A stretch of 64,000 nucleotides of DNA from Cyclobacteriaceae bacterium (GTDB taxonomy: Bacteria; Bacteroidota; Bacteroidia; Cytophagales; Cyclobacteriaceae), in contig JAEUTZ010000021.1 of the NCBI GenBank assembly GCA_016787725.1, forward strand, positions 558,001 to 622,000. The letters are read 5' to 3'. How positions within the stretch are numbered: position 1 is the first letter of the stretch; each line of letters begins with the position of its first letter. The translations under genes and the position numbers were made by a program. The notes beneath the pieces were generated by a model that had not been told where the DNA came from, did no database searches, and saw only the letters and a program-made list of their open reading frames with translations. Below, piece after piece: positions 35,649 to 45,291 of the stretch.

Positions 35649-36773
35649 ATGAAGTTTATTGTTAACTCAAGCTATCTGCTCAAGCAGCTTTCCAATATCA
35701 ATGGAGTAATTACTACCAACCCGGTAGTACCCATTTTAGAGAATTTCCTTTTTGAAATAGATAAAAGCAATCTCACTGTTACCGCTTCCGATTTGCAAAC
35801 GTCTATGATTACGGAAATTACGGTCGAATCGAAAGAACGTGGAAATATTGCGGTGCCCGCTCGCATCTTATTGGATACATTAAAAAACCTGCCTGATCAA
35901 CCGGTTACGTTTTCGATTGATGAATCAACGTACAGCATTGAGATAAGTTCGGACAATGGCCGTTATAAATTAGCTGGCGAGAATGCTACTGATTTTCCAA
36001 AGGTCCCTTCCGTTTCGAATGATTTTTCGGCCTCCATTTCTTCCGATGTATTGGCGCGGGCAATCAACAATACCATTTTTGCAACCAGCAATGATGAACT
36101 TCGTCCTGCCATGACTGGTGTTTATGTTAATCTGGCGGATAAGAGCACCACCTTTGTAGCCACTGATGGTCATCGGTTAGTTCGTTACCGCAGAACGGAT
36201 ATCAAATCGGATAATGGTAACTCCATCATCATTCCGCGTAAGGCACTCAACTTGTTAAAGGCAACCCTGCCCACAGAGAATACGGATGTAACCATCGACT
36301 TCAACATGTCGAATGCCTTCTTTAAGTTTGGGCACATTCGTATGATTTGCCGGTTAATTGACGAGCGGTTCCCGGATTATGAGAATGTGATTCCTTCACA
36401 AAACCCGATCAAGATGACAATCAGTCGCACGGATTTATTGGGTTCTTTGAAGCGGATTTCTATCTATGCCAATAAGACGACTCATCAGGTACGACTGAAA
36501 ATCACGGGCAGTGAGTTGCAGGTTTCAGCAGAAGATCTGGACTTTTCAAATGAAGCGAATGAACGTCTCTCGTGTGAACATGAAGGCGAGGATATTGAGA
36601 TCGGTTTCAATGCCAAGTTTTTGATTGAGATGCTAACCAACCTGGATACGGAGCAAATCAAGTTAAATATGTCGGCTCCAAACAAAGCCGGTGTAATTCT
36701 TCCTGCAGAAAAAGAAAAGGGGGAAGATATCCTGATGCTGGTAATGCCGGTCATGCTGAATCAATACGTTTAA
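35649..36773 (+). CDS. dnaN: DNA polymerase III beta subunit (sliding clamp)
   Basis: This 374-aa protein matches the beta clamp. Its three tandem processivity folds open with MKFIVNSSYLLKQLSNINGVI, ELRPAMTGVYVNLADKSTTFVATDGHRLVRYRR, and MTISRTDLLGSLKRISIYANKTTHQVRLKITG. The carboxy-terminal segment ends LMLVMPVMLNQYV. It encircles DNA and tethers polymerase III. The gene is separate from dnaA in this window. A near-consensus promoter element (TAACTTTA, 35608-35615) lies 33 nt upstream of the start, and a strong terminator follows. Confidence 0.97.
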   Translation: MKFIVNSSYLLKQLSNINGVITTNPVVPILENFLFEIDKSNLTVTASDLQTSMITEITVESKERGNIAVPARILLDTLKNLPDQPVTFSIDESTYSIEISSDNGRYKLAGENATDFPKVPSVSNDFSASISSDVLARAINNTIFATSNDELRPAMTGVYVNLADKSTTFVATDGHRLVRYRRTDIKSDNGNSIIIPRKALNLLKATLPTENTDVTIDFNMSNAFFKFGHIRMICRLIDERFPDYENVIPSQNPIKMTISRTDLLGSLKRISIYANKTTHQVRLKITGSELQVSAEDLDFSNEANERLSCEHEGEDIEIGFNAKFLIEMLTNLDTEQIKLNMSAPNKAGVILPAEKEKGEDILMLVMPVMLNQYV

Positions 36774-36800
36774 CAATCGCATTATAAAGTCTAAACCATT

Positions 36801-36834
36801 GAAAACCACGCAGGTTGCGTGGTTTTCTTTTTTT
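36801..36834 (+). terminator. Rho-independent terminator after dnaN
   Basis: GAAAACCACGC (36801-36811) pairs perfectly with GCGTGGTTTTC (36817-36827) over a 5-nt loop, followed by a T-run to 36834. It lies 27 bp after the dnaN stop. It is one of the clearest intrinsic terminators in the window. Confidence 0.9.
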
Positions 36835-36898
36835 CTGATGGTTACTTTTAAGTATTGTAATTCATGAATTTCCGATTTAACTTAATTCAAATTTGTCT

Positions 36899-37474
36899 AT
36901 GGAAGATTTCAATACGTGGTGGGAAGGCCTTAGCGTTGTGTTAAAAATCTATTGGGGAATTGCCGTTCCATTCACGCTTTTTTTTGTGCTTCAACTGGTG
37001 CTTTCATTTTTAGGTGCGGAGTCTCCGGATGATTTGCCCGACACTGAAATTGATGCCGATCATGGTATTCCCTTTCAGTTCCTGACATTAAAAAACCTTA
37101 TTGGGTTCTTCACCATTTTTGCATGGACGGGTATTGCGTGTACCGAAGCAGGAATTTCTAATGGTATAACGCTAGTGATTGCAACGGTGGCCGGCTTGCT
37201 GATGATGGGGCTAATGGCTGGGTTATTTTATCTGATGATGAAGAGTGGAGCCGATGGAACCATGAAGATCAGGAATGCCATTGGTCAGGTGGGTGAAATT
37301 TATCTGACTATCCAACCTCACCGTACTGGTATGGGTAAGATCCAGGTGAAAGTGAGTGGCTCGTTACGCACCCTGGATGCCATGACCGATGATGAGAAAC
37401 CGCTAACCAGCGGCCAGCTTGCCCAGGTTATTGAAATTGTTAACGATAATATTCTATTAGTAACCTCTAAATAA
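36899..37474 (+). CDS. NfeD/YuaF-like membrane protein beside flotillin, 191 aa
   Basis: The start is the ATG at 36899 (MEDFNTWWEGLSVVLKIYWG); a TTG two codons earlier is less likely. Three membrane helices (ATVAGLLMMGLMAGLFYLMM is the last) precede a C-terminal OB-fold-like beta domain (NAIGQVGEIYLTIQPHRTGMGKIQVKVSGSLRTLD). This is the layout of YuaF/NfeD2-type proteins. In Bacillus subtilis yuaF lies next to the flotillin gene floT, and here too the flotillin gene starts 9 bp downstream. It probably works with flotillin in membrane microdomains. Confidence 0.8.
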   Translation: MEDFNTWWEGLSVVLKIYWGIAVPFTLFFVLQLVLSFLGAESPDDLPDTEIDADHGIPFQFLTLKNLIGFFTIFAWTGIACTEAGISNGITLVIATVAGLLMMGLMAGLFYLMMKSGADGTMKIRNAIGQVGEIYLTIQPHRTGMGKIQVKVSGSLRTLDAMTDDEKPLTSGQLAQVIEIVNDNILLVTSK

Positions 37475-37483
37475 GTCCAGCCT

Positions 37484-39049
37484 ATGTTTACACTGCCAAT
37501 TTTGGCCCTCGTTGGTCTTTTTATTTTTGTTTTAATCACTACGGTATTACGAAGGTACAAGCGCTGTCCGTCCGACCGAATCCTGGTGGTCTATGGTAAA
37601 GTAGGTGGTGGTGGTTCGGCCAAGTGTATTCATGGTGGAGCCGCTTTTATTTGGCCTGTTTTTCAGGATTATTCGTTTATGGATTTAACCCCGATTTCCA
37701 TCGAGGTGAATCTCACCAATGCCTTGAGTAAGCAGAACATCCGGGTAGATGTTCCTTCTAAATTTACAGTCGGTATTTCTACCGAGTCCGGGGTCATGGA
37801 AAATGCGGCTGAGCGTTTGCTGGGCTTACAGCGCCCCGATGTTCATGCTTTGGCACATGATATTATTGTGGGTCAGATGCGTTTGGTGGTGGCCATGATG
37901 GACATTGAAGAGATTAACACGAACCGCGATAAATTTCTGCTTAACGTTTCACACAATGTGGAAGTTGAGTTGAAGAAGATCGGCTTGAAGCTGATAAACG
38001 TGAACATTACGGATATCAAGGATGAGAGCGGTTACATAGCCGCATTGGGGAAAGAAGCTGCAGCAAAGGCCATCAACGAGGCTAAAATCCGGGTGGCTGA
38101 TCAGGAGCGTCTGGGTGATATTGGTAAAACTGAGGCTGAAAAGGAGCGTGACATTAAAGTATCGGAGATGGTGCGCGACCGTGATACGCAGGTGGCCGTT
38201 ACTATTAAAGATAAGGAGGTTTTGATTGCAGGGGCGAAACGCGATGAGCAGATCGGAAAAGTTGAAGCGGAACGCGATACCCGAATCAAATCAGCAGAGG
38301 CAAATGCGCTGGCGGTAACCGGTGAAAACCAGTCCAAGATCGCCATTGCCAACTCAGACGCCCAACGTAGGGAACGTGAAGCGGAAGCTCTAAAGAAAGC
38401 CATTGCAGCCGAAAAGGTGCAGGCAGCAAAAGCCTTGGAAGAGGCGTATCTCGCGGAGCAAAAAGCTGAACAGGCTCGTGCCGAGCGCGACCGGGCTTCA
38501 CAAAATGCCAACATTGTGGTGGCGGCTGAAATCCAGAAGCAAAAAGCAATCATTGAAGCACAGGCAGAAGCCGAAAAATTAAGAGAGCGGGCAAAAGGGG
38601 AGGCGGATGCCATATATGCCAAGCTGGAAGCTGAGGCACGGGGTATGTTTGAGATTCTCACCAAACAGGCACAGGGTTTACAACAAATTGTTCAGGCTTC
38701 TGGTGACAATGCGCGTGATGCCGTTTTATTATTGATTGTTGATAAGTTGCCCGAATTGGTGCGATTACAAACAGAAGCGATCAAAAATATTAAAATTGAT
38801 AAGCTCACCGTGTGGGATGGTGGTTCGGGTGCTCCAGATGGAAAGACCTCAACAGCCAATTTTATTTCAGGATTGTACAAGTCGGTCCCCCCCCTGCAGG
38901 AGATCTTTAACATGGCGGGTATGGAATTGCCGGAATACCTAAAAGGGAAGACGGCTGCTGAGTTGCAAACAATGGCCGATGAAGCTAAAGCCAAACAAGG
39001 AGCCATAGGGGAGAGCGAGAGGAAAGATACAGGGAAAGAGAAAAAGTAA
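37484..39049 (+). CDS. Flotillin-family protein (SPFH domain)
   Basis: This 521-aa protein starts with a membrane helix (LPILALVGLFIFVLITTVLRRY), then an SPFH/Band-7 domain (about 30-200: CPSDRILVVYGK, RVDVPSKFTVGISTESG, VEVELKKIGLKLINVNITDI). A long EA-rich coiled coil follows (about 210-410: RERDTQVAVTIKDKEVL-like runs, AQRREREAEALKKAIAAEK). The tail, LQEIFNMAGMELPEYL, precedes a basic C-terminus. Flotillins scaffold ordered membrane domains. The EA-rich run produces long antisense open frames that are not genes. It forms an operon with the NfeD/YuaF-like gene and ends at a bidirectional terminator. Confidence 0.9.
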   Translation: MFTLPILALVGLFIFVLITTVLRRYKRCPSDRILVVYGKVGGGGSAKCIHGGAAFIWPVFQDYSFMDLTPISIEVNLTNALSKQNIRVDVPSKFTVGISTESGVMENAAERLLGLQRPDVHALAHDIIVGQMRLVVAMMDIEEINTNRDKFLLNVSHNVEVELKKIGLKLINVNITDIKDESGYIAALGKEAAAKAINEAKIRVADQERLGDIGKTEAEKERDIKVSEMVRDRDTQVAVTIKDKEVLIAGAKRDEQIGKVEAERDTRIKSAEANALAVTGENQSKIAIANSDAQRREREAEALKKAIAAEKVQAAKALEEAYLAEQKAEQARAERDRASQNANIVVAAEIQKQKAIIEAQAEAEKLRERAKGEADAIYAKLEAEARGMFEILTKQAQGLQQIVQASGDNARDAVLLLIVDKLPELVRLQTEAIKNIKIDKLTVWDGGSGAPDGKTSTANFISGLYKSVPPLQEIFNMAGMELPEYLKGKTAAELQTMADEAKAKQGAIGESERKDTGKEKK

Positions 39050-39055
39050 ATTTAG

Positions 39056-39094
39056 AAACTAGAAAGGCCCGTAATACGGGCCTTTCTAGTTTTG
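39056..39094. terminator. Strong bidirectional terminator between flotillin and accC
   Basis: AAACTAGAAAGGCCCG (39056-39071) pairs perfectly with CGGGCCTTTCTAGTTT (39077-39092) over a 5-nt loop (TAATA). This is a 16-bp stem between convergent genes. The A- and T-rich ends provide U-runs on both strands. Confidence 0.9.
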
Positions 39095-39106
39095 TAGTAA
39101 TAAGAA

Positions 39107-40456
39107 TTACTTCAAATCCGAAAAATCGAACGAGGTTTCCAAAAACTTGGTGGTAAACTTGCCCGACCGGAAGACAGGATTGTCCATCAACTTCAAATGG
39201 AAAGGAATGGTAGTTTTTACTCCTTCAATAATGAACTCGCTTAATGCACGTTTCATTCGTGTGATTACTTCTTCACGCGATTGACCGGTAACAATTAATT
39301 TTCCAATCATCGAGTCGTAATTGGGGGGTATGGTGTACCCCGCGTAAACGTGGCTGTCAACCCGCACACCATGGCCTCCGGGCTTGTGCAGGTTGATGAT
39401 CTTTCCGGGTGAAGGCCGGAACCCATTGGCCGGATCTTCAGCGTTGATCCTGCATTCCATTGCAAACAGGTTTGGATAGTAGTTGTTGCCGGAAATGGGT
39501 ACACCGGCAGCTACTTTAATCTGTTCTTTAATCAGGTCATAGTTGGTTACTTCCTCGGTGATCGGATGCTCCACCTGAATCCGGGTGTTCATCTCCATGA
39601 AGTAAAAATCCCCATGCTTATCTACCAGGAATTCAATCGTCCCGGCACCTTCGTAGTTGATGGCCTTGGCACCTTTAATGGCGGCTTCCCCCATCTTATC
39701 GCGCAGTTCTTGGCTTACCACCGGGGATGGAGTTTCCTCCACCAGTTTCTGGTGCCTGCGTTGAATAGAGCAATCGCGTTCAGAAAGATGACATACCTTT
39801 CCATACTGATCGCCCACTACCTGTATTTCAATGTGACGTGGTTCTTCAACAAATTTCTCGAGATATAATCCGTCATTTCCAAAGGCAGCACCGGCTTCGC
39901 GTTTGGCATCGTCCCAGGCCTTTTTAAACTCTGATTCATCATTAATGATACGCATCCCCTTACCACCCCCGCCAGCGGTTGCCTTCACAATAACCGGATA
40001 CTTGATTTCCTTTGCAATCTGAATTCCTTGCTCCATGGATTCAAGTAACCCTTCGGATCCCGGAATGCAGGGAACTCCAGCCTTGATCATGGTGGCCTTG
40101 GCCGTGGATTTATCGCCCATGGCGCGAATCATTTCAGGGGTTGGCCCGATGAACTTGATTCCATATTCATGACATACCGAAGAGAATTCCGCGTTTTCAG
40201 AAAGGAAACCATAACCCGGATGAATGGCATCCGCATTCGTAATTTCTGCTGCTGAAATGATGCGTGGAATATTCAAATAGGATTCTTTGCTGGGGGCTGC
40301 CCCTATGCACACGGCCTCATCGGCAAACCGCACATGCAAACTTTCCCGGTCGGCAGTAGAATAAACTGCCACCGTTTTAATGTCCATCTCCTTACAGGTT
40401 CGGATTACCCGCAATGCAATTTCGCCCCGGTTCGCTATTAATATTTTCTTGAACAT
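39107..40456 (-). CDS. accC: Acetyl-CoA carboxylase, biotin carboxylase subunit
   Basis: This 449-aa subunit (start 40456; the longer frame upstream is spurious) carboxylates biotin on AccB using ATP and bicarbonate. It has the N-domain [18 protein letters not shown], the ATP-grasp glycine loop [13 protein letters not shown], the [11 protein letters not shown] loop, and the metal and active-site part ([17 protein letters not shown]). Gene order is accB-accC on the minus strand. It ends beside the strong terminator shared with the flotillin gene. Confidence 0.97.
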   Translation of the reverse strand: MFKKILIANRGEIALRVIRTCKEMDIKTVAVYSTADRESLHVRFADEAVCIGAAPSKESYLNIPRIISAAEITNADAIHPGYGFLSENAEFSSVCHEYGIKFIGPTPEMIRAMGDKSTAKATMIKAGVPCIPGSEGLLESMEQGIQIAKEIKYPVIVKATAGGGGKGMRIINDESEFKKAWDDAKREAGAAFGNDGLYLEKFVEEPRHIEIQVVGDQYGKVCHLSERDCSIQRRHQKLVEETPSPVVSQELRDKMGEAAIKGAKAINYEGAGTIEFLVDKHGDFYFMEMNTRIQVEHPITEEVTNYDLIKEQIKVAAGVPISGNNYYPNLFAMECRINAEDPANGFRPSPGKIINLHKPGGHGVRVDSHVYAGYTIPPNYDSMIGKLIVTGQSREEVITRMKRALSEFIIEGVKTTIPFHLKLMDNPVFRSGKFTTKFLETSFDFSDLK

Positions 40457-40537
40457 AAAGTAGTTACTGGTTACGGGTTGGTGGTAGCTGGCAAAATGAG
40501 AGACCGATCGCCCTATCAACAACCTGGTACGTGGAAA

Positions 40538-41068
40538 TTAATCGGGTTCAACTACGAAGAGAACTTGATCATACTCTACCGGAGATGAATTTTCAATCAT
40601 CGCTTTCACAATGGTGCCTGAAACTTCAGATTCGATTTCATTGAAGAGTTTCATGGCCTCAATGATGCACACGGTTTGACCTTTCGTTATTTTATCTCCA
40701 ACGGAAACGAAAGGAGGCGAATCCGGATTGGCCGAACGATAAAAGGTACCAATCATGGGCGATTTAATTTCTACGGTAGTACTGGAAGCTACGGGCTTTT
40801 CTGCTTTTACAGGTGGAGCCACCGCGGGGGTTACAGGGGTTGCTGCTGCCACCGGTACCGGGGCAGCTATAACCGGAGCGGCCGATTTAATCACTTTCTG
40901 ATCCGGCTCACGTTTTACGTGCAGTTTTAATTCTTTCGTTTCGATATCCACTTCATTCAAGCCCGAATGAGCGATGAAGTCGATAAGGTCCCTGATTTCA
41001 GAAGTTTTCATTTCGGCTTGTTTTTTAGGTTCAGAAGATCCGTTCGCAGAGGTAGTTTTTTTTGCCAT
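40538..41068 (-). CDS. accB: Acetyl-CoA carboxylase, biotin carboxyl carrier protein
   Basis: This 176-aa BCCP has the biotinylation motif [10 protein letters not shown] with the acceptor K140. A Pro/Ala-rich flexible linker (about 62-95: [21 protein letters not shown]) leads to the biotinyl domain. The N-terminus ([13 protein letters not shown] at about 43-55) has the structured region of Bacteroidota homologs. The biotinyl domain carries CO2 from AccC to the carboxyltransferase. Its start lies 2 bp from the efp stop on the same strand, so efp-accB-accC is one transcript. Confidence 0.97.
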   Translation of the reverse strand: MAKKTTSANGSSEPKKQAEMKTSEIRDLIDFIAHSGLNEVDIETKELKLHVKREPDQKVIKSAAPVIAAPVPVAAATPVTPAVAPPVKAEKPVASSTTVEIKSPMIGTFYRSANPDSPPFVSVGDKITKGQTVCIIEAMKLFNEIESEVSGTIVKAMIENSSPVEYDQVLFVVEPD

Positions 41069-41070
41069 GG

Positions 41071-41637
41071 TTATTCTTTGACACGTTCTACATATTCACC
41101 GGTGTCTGTTTTGATTTTGATTTTATCGCCCGTGTTAACAAACAAAGGTACTCGTATTTCGGCACCTGTTTCAATGGTAGCAGGCTTTAAGGTACGGGTG
41201 GCAGTATCCCCTTGAACACCGGGTTCAGTATACGTTACATCTACCACCACGTGGGCCGGAGCTTCGGCTGTTATTGGATTGGCTCCATTTTCAAAAGCAA
41301 TAAGCAGTGTAACCCCTTCCTTAATGAAGTTTGCTGAATTGCCTAACAGGACTTTGTCCAGGTAGATCTGCTCAAAGGTATCATTGTCCATGCACACTAA
41401 GCTTTCTCCATCCTGATAAAGGTATTGGTATTCTTTAGTCTCAACCCGCAATTGATCGACCGCATCCCCGGGGCGAAAACGGTTCTCTACAATTTTACCC
41501 GTGCGAACACTTCTCATTTTAACCTGGTAGAATGCACGCAAGTTGCCAGGCGTTCTGTGTTGAAGTTCCTCTACCTGCACAACTTCTCCATTATACCGGA
41601 TAAAATTTCCCTTACTTAGATCAGAAACGGTTGCCAT
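41071..41637 (-). CDS. efp: Translation elongation factor P
   Basis: This 188-aa EF-P relieves ribosome stalling at polyprolines. It has the three beta-barrel domains of the family, beginning [18 protein letters not shown], with the tip loop [12 protein letters not shown]. The residue at the place of the modified Lys34 of E. coli is Asn32 here (T-P-G-N), with Arg34 nearby, so Lys-type EpmA modification is not expected. It sits in the rpmF-fabH-efp-accB-accC cluster, a known Bacteroidota gene order. Confidence 0.95.
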   Translation of the reverse strand: MATVSDLSKGNFIRYNGEVVQVEELQHRTPGNLRAFYQVKMRSVRTGKIVENRFRPGDAVDQLRVETKEYQYLYQDGESLVCMDNDTFEQIYLDKVLLGNSANFIKEGVTLLIAFENGANPITAEAPAHVVVDVTYTEPGVQGDTATRTLKPATIETGAEIRVPLFVNTGDKIKIKTDTGEYVERVKE

Positions 41638-41709
41638 AAAAAAATCAAACTTTAATTTACAAAGGATATAACTATTTACAATGTTAATTGGAATTGTGAT
41701 TAGTATTGT

Positions 41710-42705
41710 CTAGCTATTGTAGGCCCATTTTACATAAACGGCACCCCAGGTAAATCCTCCTCCAAAGGCAGCCAACAAAAGATTATCACCTTTCTTAAGT
41801 TGCTTCTCATAATCCCATAATAAGAGTGGAATTGTACCGGCTGTAGTATTTCCATAACGCTCAATATTCATCATTACTTTGTCTTCACTAATACCCACAC
41901 GGTTAGCGGTGGCGTCAATGATCCGTTTGTTGGCCTGATGCGGAACAAGCCATTGTATGGTATCGGCTGTCAAATGATTTCGTTCGGCCACCTGGGCCGA
42001 AATATCAGCCATGTTGGTAACGGCAAACTTAAATACAGCGGAGCCTTCCTGATACACGAAGTGTTGACGGTTGTCCACCGTTTCACGGGTAGCAGGCATC
42101 CGGCTTCCTCCGGCTTTCATATGCAAATAAGATTCACCACTGCCGTCACTTCGCAACAACCAATCGATTACTCCAACCTCTTCGGTGGTGGGCTCAAGCA
42201 ATACGCAACCCGCACCATCACCAAAGATGATACACGTAGTACGGTCTGTATAATCAATGATCGATGACATTTTATCACCACCGATCACAATTACTTTTTT
42301 GTAAATGCCGGCTTGAATGTAGCTGGCACCGGTTGCCAACGCATAAATAAATCCGGAACAGGCGGCACCCATATCAAAACTAAATGCATTGGTTGCTCCG
42401 ATGGTAGTGGCAACAATGTTGGCGGTTGCCGGAAATGTCATGTCGGGTGTTACTGTTGCAAAGATGATTAGATCAATTTCCTTTGGATCGGTTTTGGTTT
42501 TAGCCAGCATCTCCTTCACCGCAGCAATGCCCATAACACTGACACCTTGATTTTCTCCCTTCAGGATTCTTCGTTCTTTGATGCCCGTGCGGGAGGTGAT
42601 CCACTCATCGTTGGTATCTACCATCGTTTCCAACTCTTTGTTGGTAAGAATATAATCGGGCACGTAGCCACCGACTCCTGTAATGGCTGCTCTCAGTTTA
42701 TTCAT
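41710..42705 (-). CDS. fabH: 3-oxoacyl-ACP synthase III
   Basis: This 331-aa condensing enzyme starts fatty-acid synthesis from acetyl- or branched acyl-CoA and malonyl-ACP. The active-site Cys is C116 in [12 protein letters not shown], His is in [11 protein letters not shown], and Asn in [12 protein letters not shown] completes the triad. It lies between rpmF and efp. No plsX gene separates it from rpmF. Confidence 0.97.
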   Translation of the reverse strand: MNKLRAAITGVGGYVPDYILTNKELETMVDTNDEWITSRTGIKERRILKGENQGVSVMGIAAVKEMLAKTKTDPKEIDLIIFATVTPDMTFPATANIVATTIGATNAFSFDMGAACSGFIYALATGASYIQAGIYKKVIVIGGDKMSSIIDYTDRTTCIIFGDGAGCVLLEPTTEEVGVIDWLLRSDGSGESYLHMKAGGSRMPATRETVDNRQHFVYQEGSAVFKFAVTNMADISAQVAERNHLTADTIQWLVPHQANKRIIDATANRVGISEDKVMMNIERYGNTTAGTIPLLLWDYEKQLKKGDNLLLAAFGGGFTWGAVYVKWAYNS

Positions 42706-42739
42706 AGGTTCTTTGGCTTTGGGTTAGCCATCTCTATTT

Positions 42740-42776
42740 GAAAAACAAATGCCCGATTGAACAATCCAACCGGGCT
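42740..42776 (-). terminator. Possible terminator between rpmF and fabH
   Basis: GCCCG (42751-42755) and CGGGC (42771-42775) form a stem that may be extended by the ATTG/CAAT pair inside. On the minus strand it is followed by ATTTGTTTTTC. It lies in the 160-bp gap between rpmF and fabH, so it could partly attenuate transcription within the cluster. Confidence 0.45.
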
Positions 42777-42865
42777 TAATCCACATTTAAATTAATCAGT
42801 TTGTGATGATCACAAACAAAAGAGAAATCAATATTCTTTCGCTTTCGGGCGTAGATCATGGCGTA

Positions 42866-43057
42866 TTAAGCCAAAACCTCCTTCTCCATCACCACATTGC
42901 CTCTATAGTAAAGCTTGCCTTCGTGCCAGAAAGCGCGATGGGGCAAGTGATTTTCGCCTGTGGTGGGGCATACGGTCATCTGCTTGGCAGTAGCCTTGTA
43001 GTGTGTTCTTCTCTTATCTCTGCGAGTCTTTGAAGTCTTACGTTTCGGATTTGGCAT
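42866..43057 (-). CDS. rpmF: 50S ribosomal protein L32
   Basis: This 63-aa L32 starts [21 protein letters not shown], very basic, followed by the conserved CPTTGE box and [15 protein letters not shown]. There is only one Cys, so it is the Zn-independent type. It comes after DUF177 (11 bp gap) on the minus strand, the common bacterial arrangement. Confidence 0.97.
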   Translation of the reverse strand: MPNPKRKTSKTRRDKRRTHYKATAKQMTVCPTTGENHLPHRAFWHEGKLYYRGNVVMEKEVLA

Positions 43058-43068
43058 AACCTATCTGT

Positions 43069-43605
43069 TTATTTTAACTTTTTCAATTTTTCCCACCGCG
43101 GATCAATTGTATCGCTACCTTCTTCAGCCGCAGTATCAGAAGAAGTGCTATAAACTATTTTATCCTCATCTTCAATCGATAGACTGGGATGGAGTTTTTT
43201 AATGGGGATTGACAGTACGATGAATTCGTAGATAAACTGTCCCAGGTCCAAACTGTCCTGATCGCGTGTAATCACTACGATTTCATCGCTGATTTCCTTG
43301 GCCTCTTCTCCATACTTGAAAACCACCTTGTGGGTATTTTCGATCGGATAATCAAAAGGCTGCAGGGTTCGATCGCAAATCAAATGCGCTTTCCCAGAAA
43401 TCCCAAAATCAACCTCAATGAACGATTCCTTCTTATCGAGAGTAACCTGAACGTGAAAATTGCCACCGGAAACCACCTCTTTCCCATACTTTTCAAAAAA
43501 TCCATCTTTTATCTCAAATTCAAAAAGATGGGCTTTTTTACTCAGCCCGATGATATTGACACTAAATTCTCTCAAACCCGAAGGGTTTTTAAAATGAGCG
43601 GGCAA
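43069..43605 (-). CDS. DUF177 (YceD-like) protein
   Basis: This 178-aa protein is a DUF177/YceD family member, normally encoded just upstream of rpmF and in some bacteria linked to 23S rRNA accumulation. It shows strands ending FEVDFGISGKAHL-like and CDRTLQPFDYPI, the cysteine of CDRTL in the conserved region, and YGEEAKEISDEIVVITRDQDSLDLGQFIYE. An acidic tail precedes WEKLKKLK. It is co-transcribed with rpmF. Confidence 0.88.
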   Translation of the reverse strand: MPAHFKNPSGLREFSVNIIGLSKKAHLFEFEIKDGFFEKYGKEVVSGGNFHVQVTLDKKESFIEVDFGISGKAHLICDRTLQPFDYPIENTHKVVFKYGEEAKEISDEIVVITRDQDSLDLGQFIYEFIVLSIPIKKLHPSLSIEDEDKIVYSTSSDTAAEEGSDTIDPRWEKLKKLK

Positions 43606-43689
43606 ATTTATCAGAATTTATTGGATTTGTACCCCTTTAAATCTCGTTTTTTAAGGGTTTTTGGATTTTATGCCAAATGGCCCAATTTG

Positions 43690-44076
43690 TTACCAATACT
43701 CACTAAATGCGACCGACTTTAGTTCGTCCAGGGGCCGTTTTCCCGAATTTTCTATCAGGAAGTCCACTACGTTTTTTTTGAATCCTAACTTAATAGCAAT
43801 GCTTTTGGTAAAGATCACTTCACTTTCAAAAACTTTCTGGTCTGCAAAGATCAAATCAATGCAATCCTTCAGGTAATTGAATTTCTGATCGTGTGAAAGT
43901 GCACCCAGGGTATCAATGGGCTCAGGGCTGCGGATGAGTTGGTTCACCTCTTCTTCCGGAAACTTCCTGTCCAGGGCTATTTTCAAAATCATTTCGCGTT
44001 CGGCCTTGGCAAAATGCTTATCCGCTTCAGCCAGTTGAATCAGAATATTTAGCTTCTTTTTAGTGATGATATCCAT
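43690..44076 (-). CDS. TerB-like protein, 128 aa
   Basis: This small helical protein is consistent with the TerB (tellurite-resistance TerB) superfamily. It has AEADKHFAKAEREMILKIALDRKF, then FNYLKDCIDLIFADQKVFESEVIFTKSIAIKLGF, the paired acidic helices common in TerB. It has no signal peptide. The function in non-tellurite hosts is unknown; metal stress or an internal regulatory role is possible. It stands alone between DUF177 and pdxA on the same strand. The family assignment is from pattern only. Confidence 0.7.
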   Translation of the reverse strand: MDIITKKKLNILIQLAEADKHFAKAEREMILKIALDRKFPEEEVNQLIRSPEPIDTLGALSHDQKFNYLKDCIDLIFADQKVFESEVIFTKSIAIKLGFKKNVVDFLIENSGKRPLDELKSVAFSEYW

Positions 44077-44166
44077 GAATTTCCGTTCGCGAAATCAAAT
44101 CTAACATTAATCTATGGGTTTCAGCCGGTCGGCTTGATACTGCGCTAAAAAACCATGTAAGGTTCT

Positions 44167-45195
44167 TTATTTTTCTACCAATTGTAATTGCCGATTCTTA
44201 ATAATATCGCAGGCTACATACATTGCCTGCCGCATGGAATTCTCACTGGCAACATTCTTTCCCACCAGTCCGTAGGCGGTGCCATGATCCGGAGACGTGC
44301 GGACGTAGGGTAATCCGGCCGTATAATTGATGCCCGACTCAAATGAAAGTGTCTTGAAAGCAACCAATCCCTGATCATGGTACATGGCAAGGATGCCATC
44401 GTATTTAGCATGCTGGCCGGTGGCAAAAAATCCATCCGCAGGATAGGGACCAAAAATCAGTTTACCTTTCGTCTTCAAATCCTGAATCACCGGTCGGATT
44501 ACCTCAATTTCTTCTTTGCCCAGCAAACCTTCATCTCCGGCATGGGGGTTTAATCCTAAAACTGCAATTTTCGGTTTGCTGATGAGAAAGTCCTTTTTCA
44601 GAGTCAGTTCCATTAATCGGATTTTCAATTCTACCCGCTCTTTGGTGATGTATGAGGCAATTTCTTTAACTGGTACGTGTTCGGTTACCAGACCAACCCG
44701 GATATCATTTCCAATCATAAACATCAGACTTTCTCCGGCCTTGAACTCCTGAGTCAGGTATTCCGTGTGTCCCTGAAAGGGGAATTCATCACCATGAATT
44801 GTGTTTTTATCGATGGGTCCGGTAACCAGTCCGTCAATTAATCCTTCTTTCATTTCTTCCACAGCACGCTTCAAACATTGCAGAGCTGCTTTGGCCGTTT
44901 GGCGGGAAGGCTGCCCTGGGTTGATTTCAATAACTTCTTCCCAACAATTAACCACGTTGATGGTCTTGGGAAAAAATTGTCCCTTTGCTTTTACCTGGCT
45001 GTAATTGAACTCTTCCAGGTTCATCATCTTCCGGTAGAAAGAAAGTACTTTGGTCGATCCGTATACAACAGGAGTCATTAAACTCATCAAACGATGATCT
45101 GCCAATGCTTTTATGACCACTTCCGGACCAATTCCATTCAGATCACCAAGGGTAATTCCAATTCGTGGTTTGTCATGTGTGAGTGGATGCGTCAT
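44167..45195 (-). CDS. pdxA: 4-hydroxythreonine-4-phosphate dehydrogenase
   Basis: This 342-aa enzyme starts at 45195 (MTHPLTHDKPRIGITLGDLNGIGPEV); a longer upstream extension is not expected. It oxidises 4-phosphohydroxythreonine in pyridoxal-phosphate synthesis. The Zn2+-binding His is in GHTEYLTQ, another is in the C-terminal HDQGLVAFK, and the substrate loop GPYPADGFF is also seen. It is divergent from rsmA, whose start is 96 bp away. Confidence 0.95.
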   Translation of the reverse strand: MTHPLTHDKPRIGITLGDLNGIGPEVVIKALADHRLMSLMTPVVYGSTKVLSFYRKMMNLEEFNYSQVKAKGQFFPKTINVVNCWEEVIEINPGQPSRQTAKAALQCLKRAVEEMKEGLIDGLVTGPIDKNTIHGDEFPFQGHTEYLTQEFKAGESLMFMIGNDIRVGLVTEHVPVKEIASYITKERVELKIRLMELTLKKDFLISKPKIAVLGLNPHAGDEGLLGKEEIEVIRPVIQDLKTKGKLIFGPYPADGFFATGQHAKYDGILAMYHDQGLVAFKTLSFESGINYTAGLPYVRTSPDHGTAYGLVGKNVASENSMRQAMYVACDIIKNRQLQLVEK

Positions 45196-45291
45196 GGGAT
45201 AAATTATTGAAAACTGGCTTGCTCGCAAGTTAGTGTAATTTTCTTGTTTTGATTTTATACTTCGTAGTTTGCTGCGCATTTTATAAAAGTC

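Noticed and set aside
38101-38664. A 187-codon Ser/Ala-rich antisense frame in the flotillin gene
   Set aside because: Its composition is the mirror of the EA-rich coiled coil of flotillin; not a real gene.
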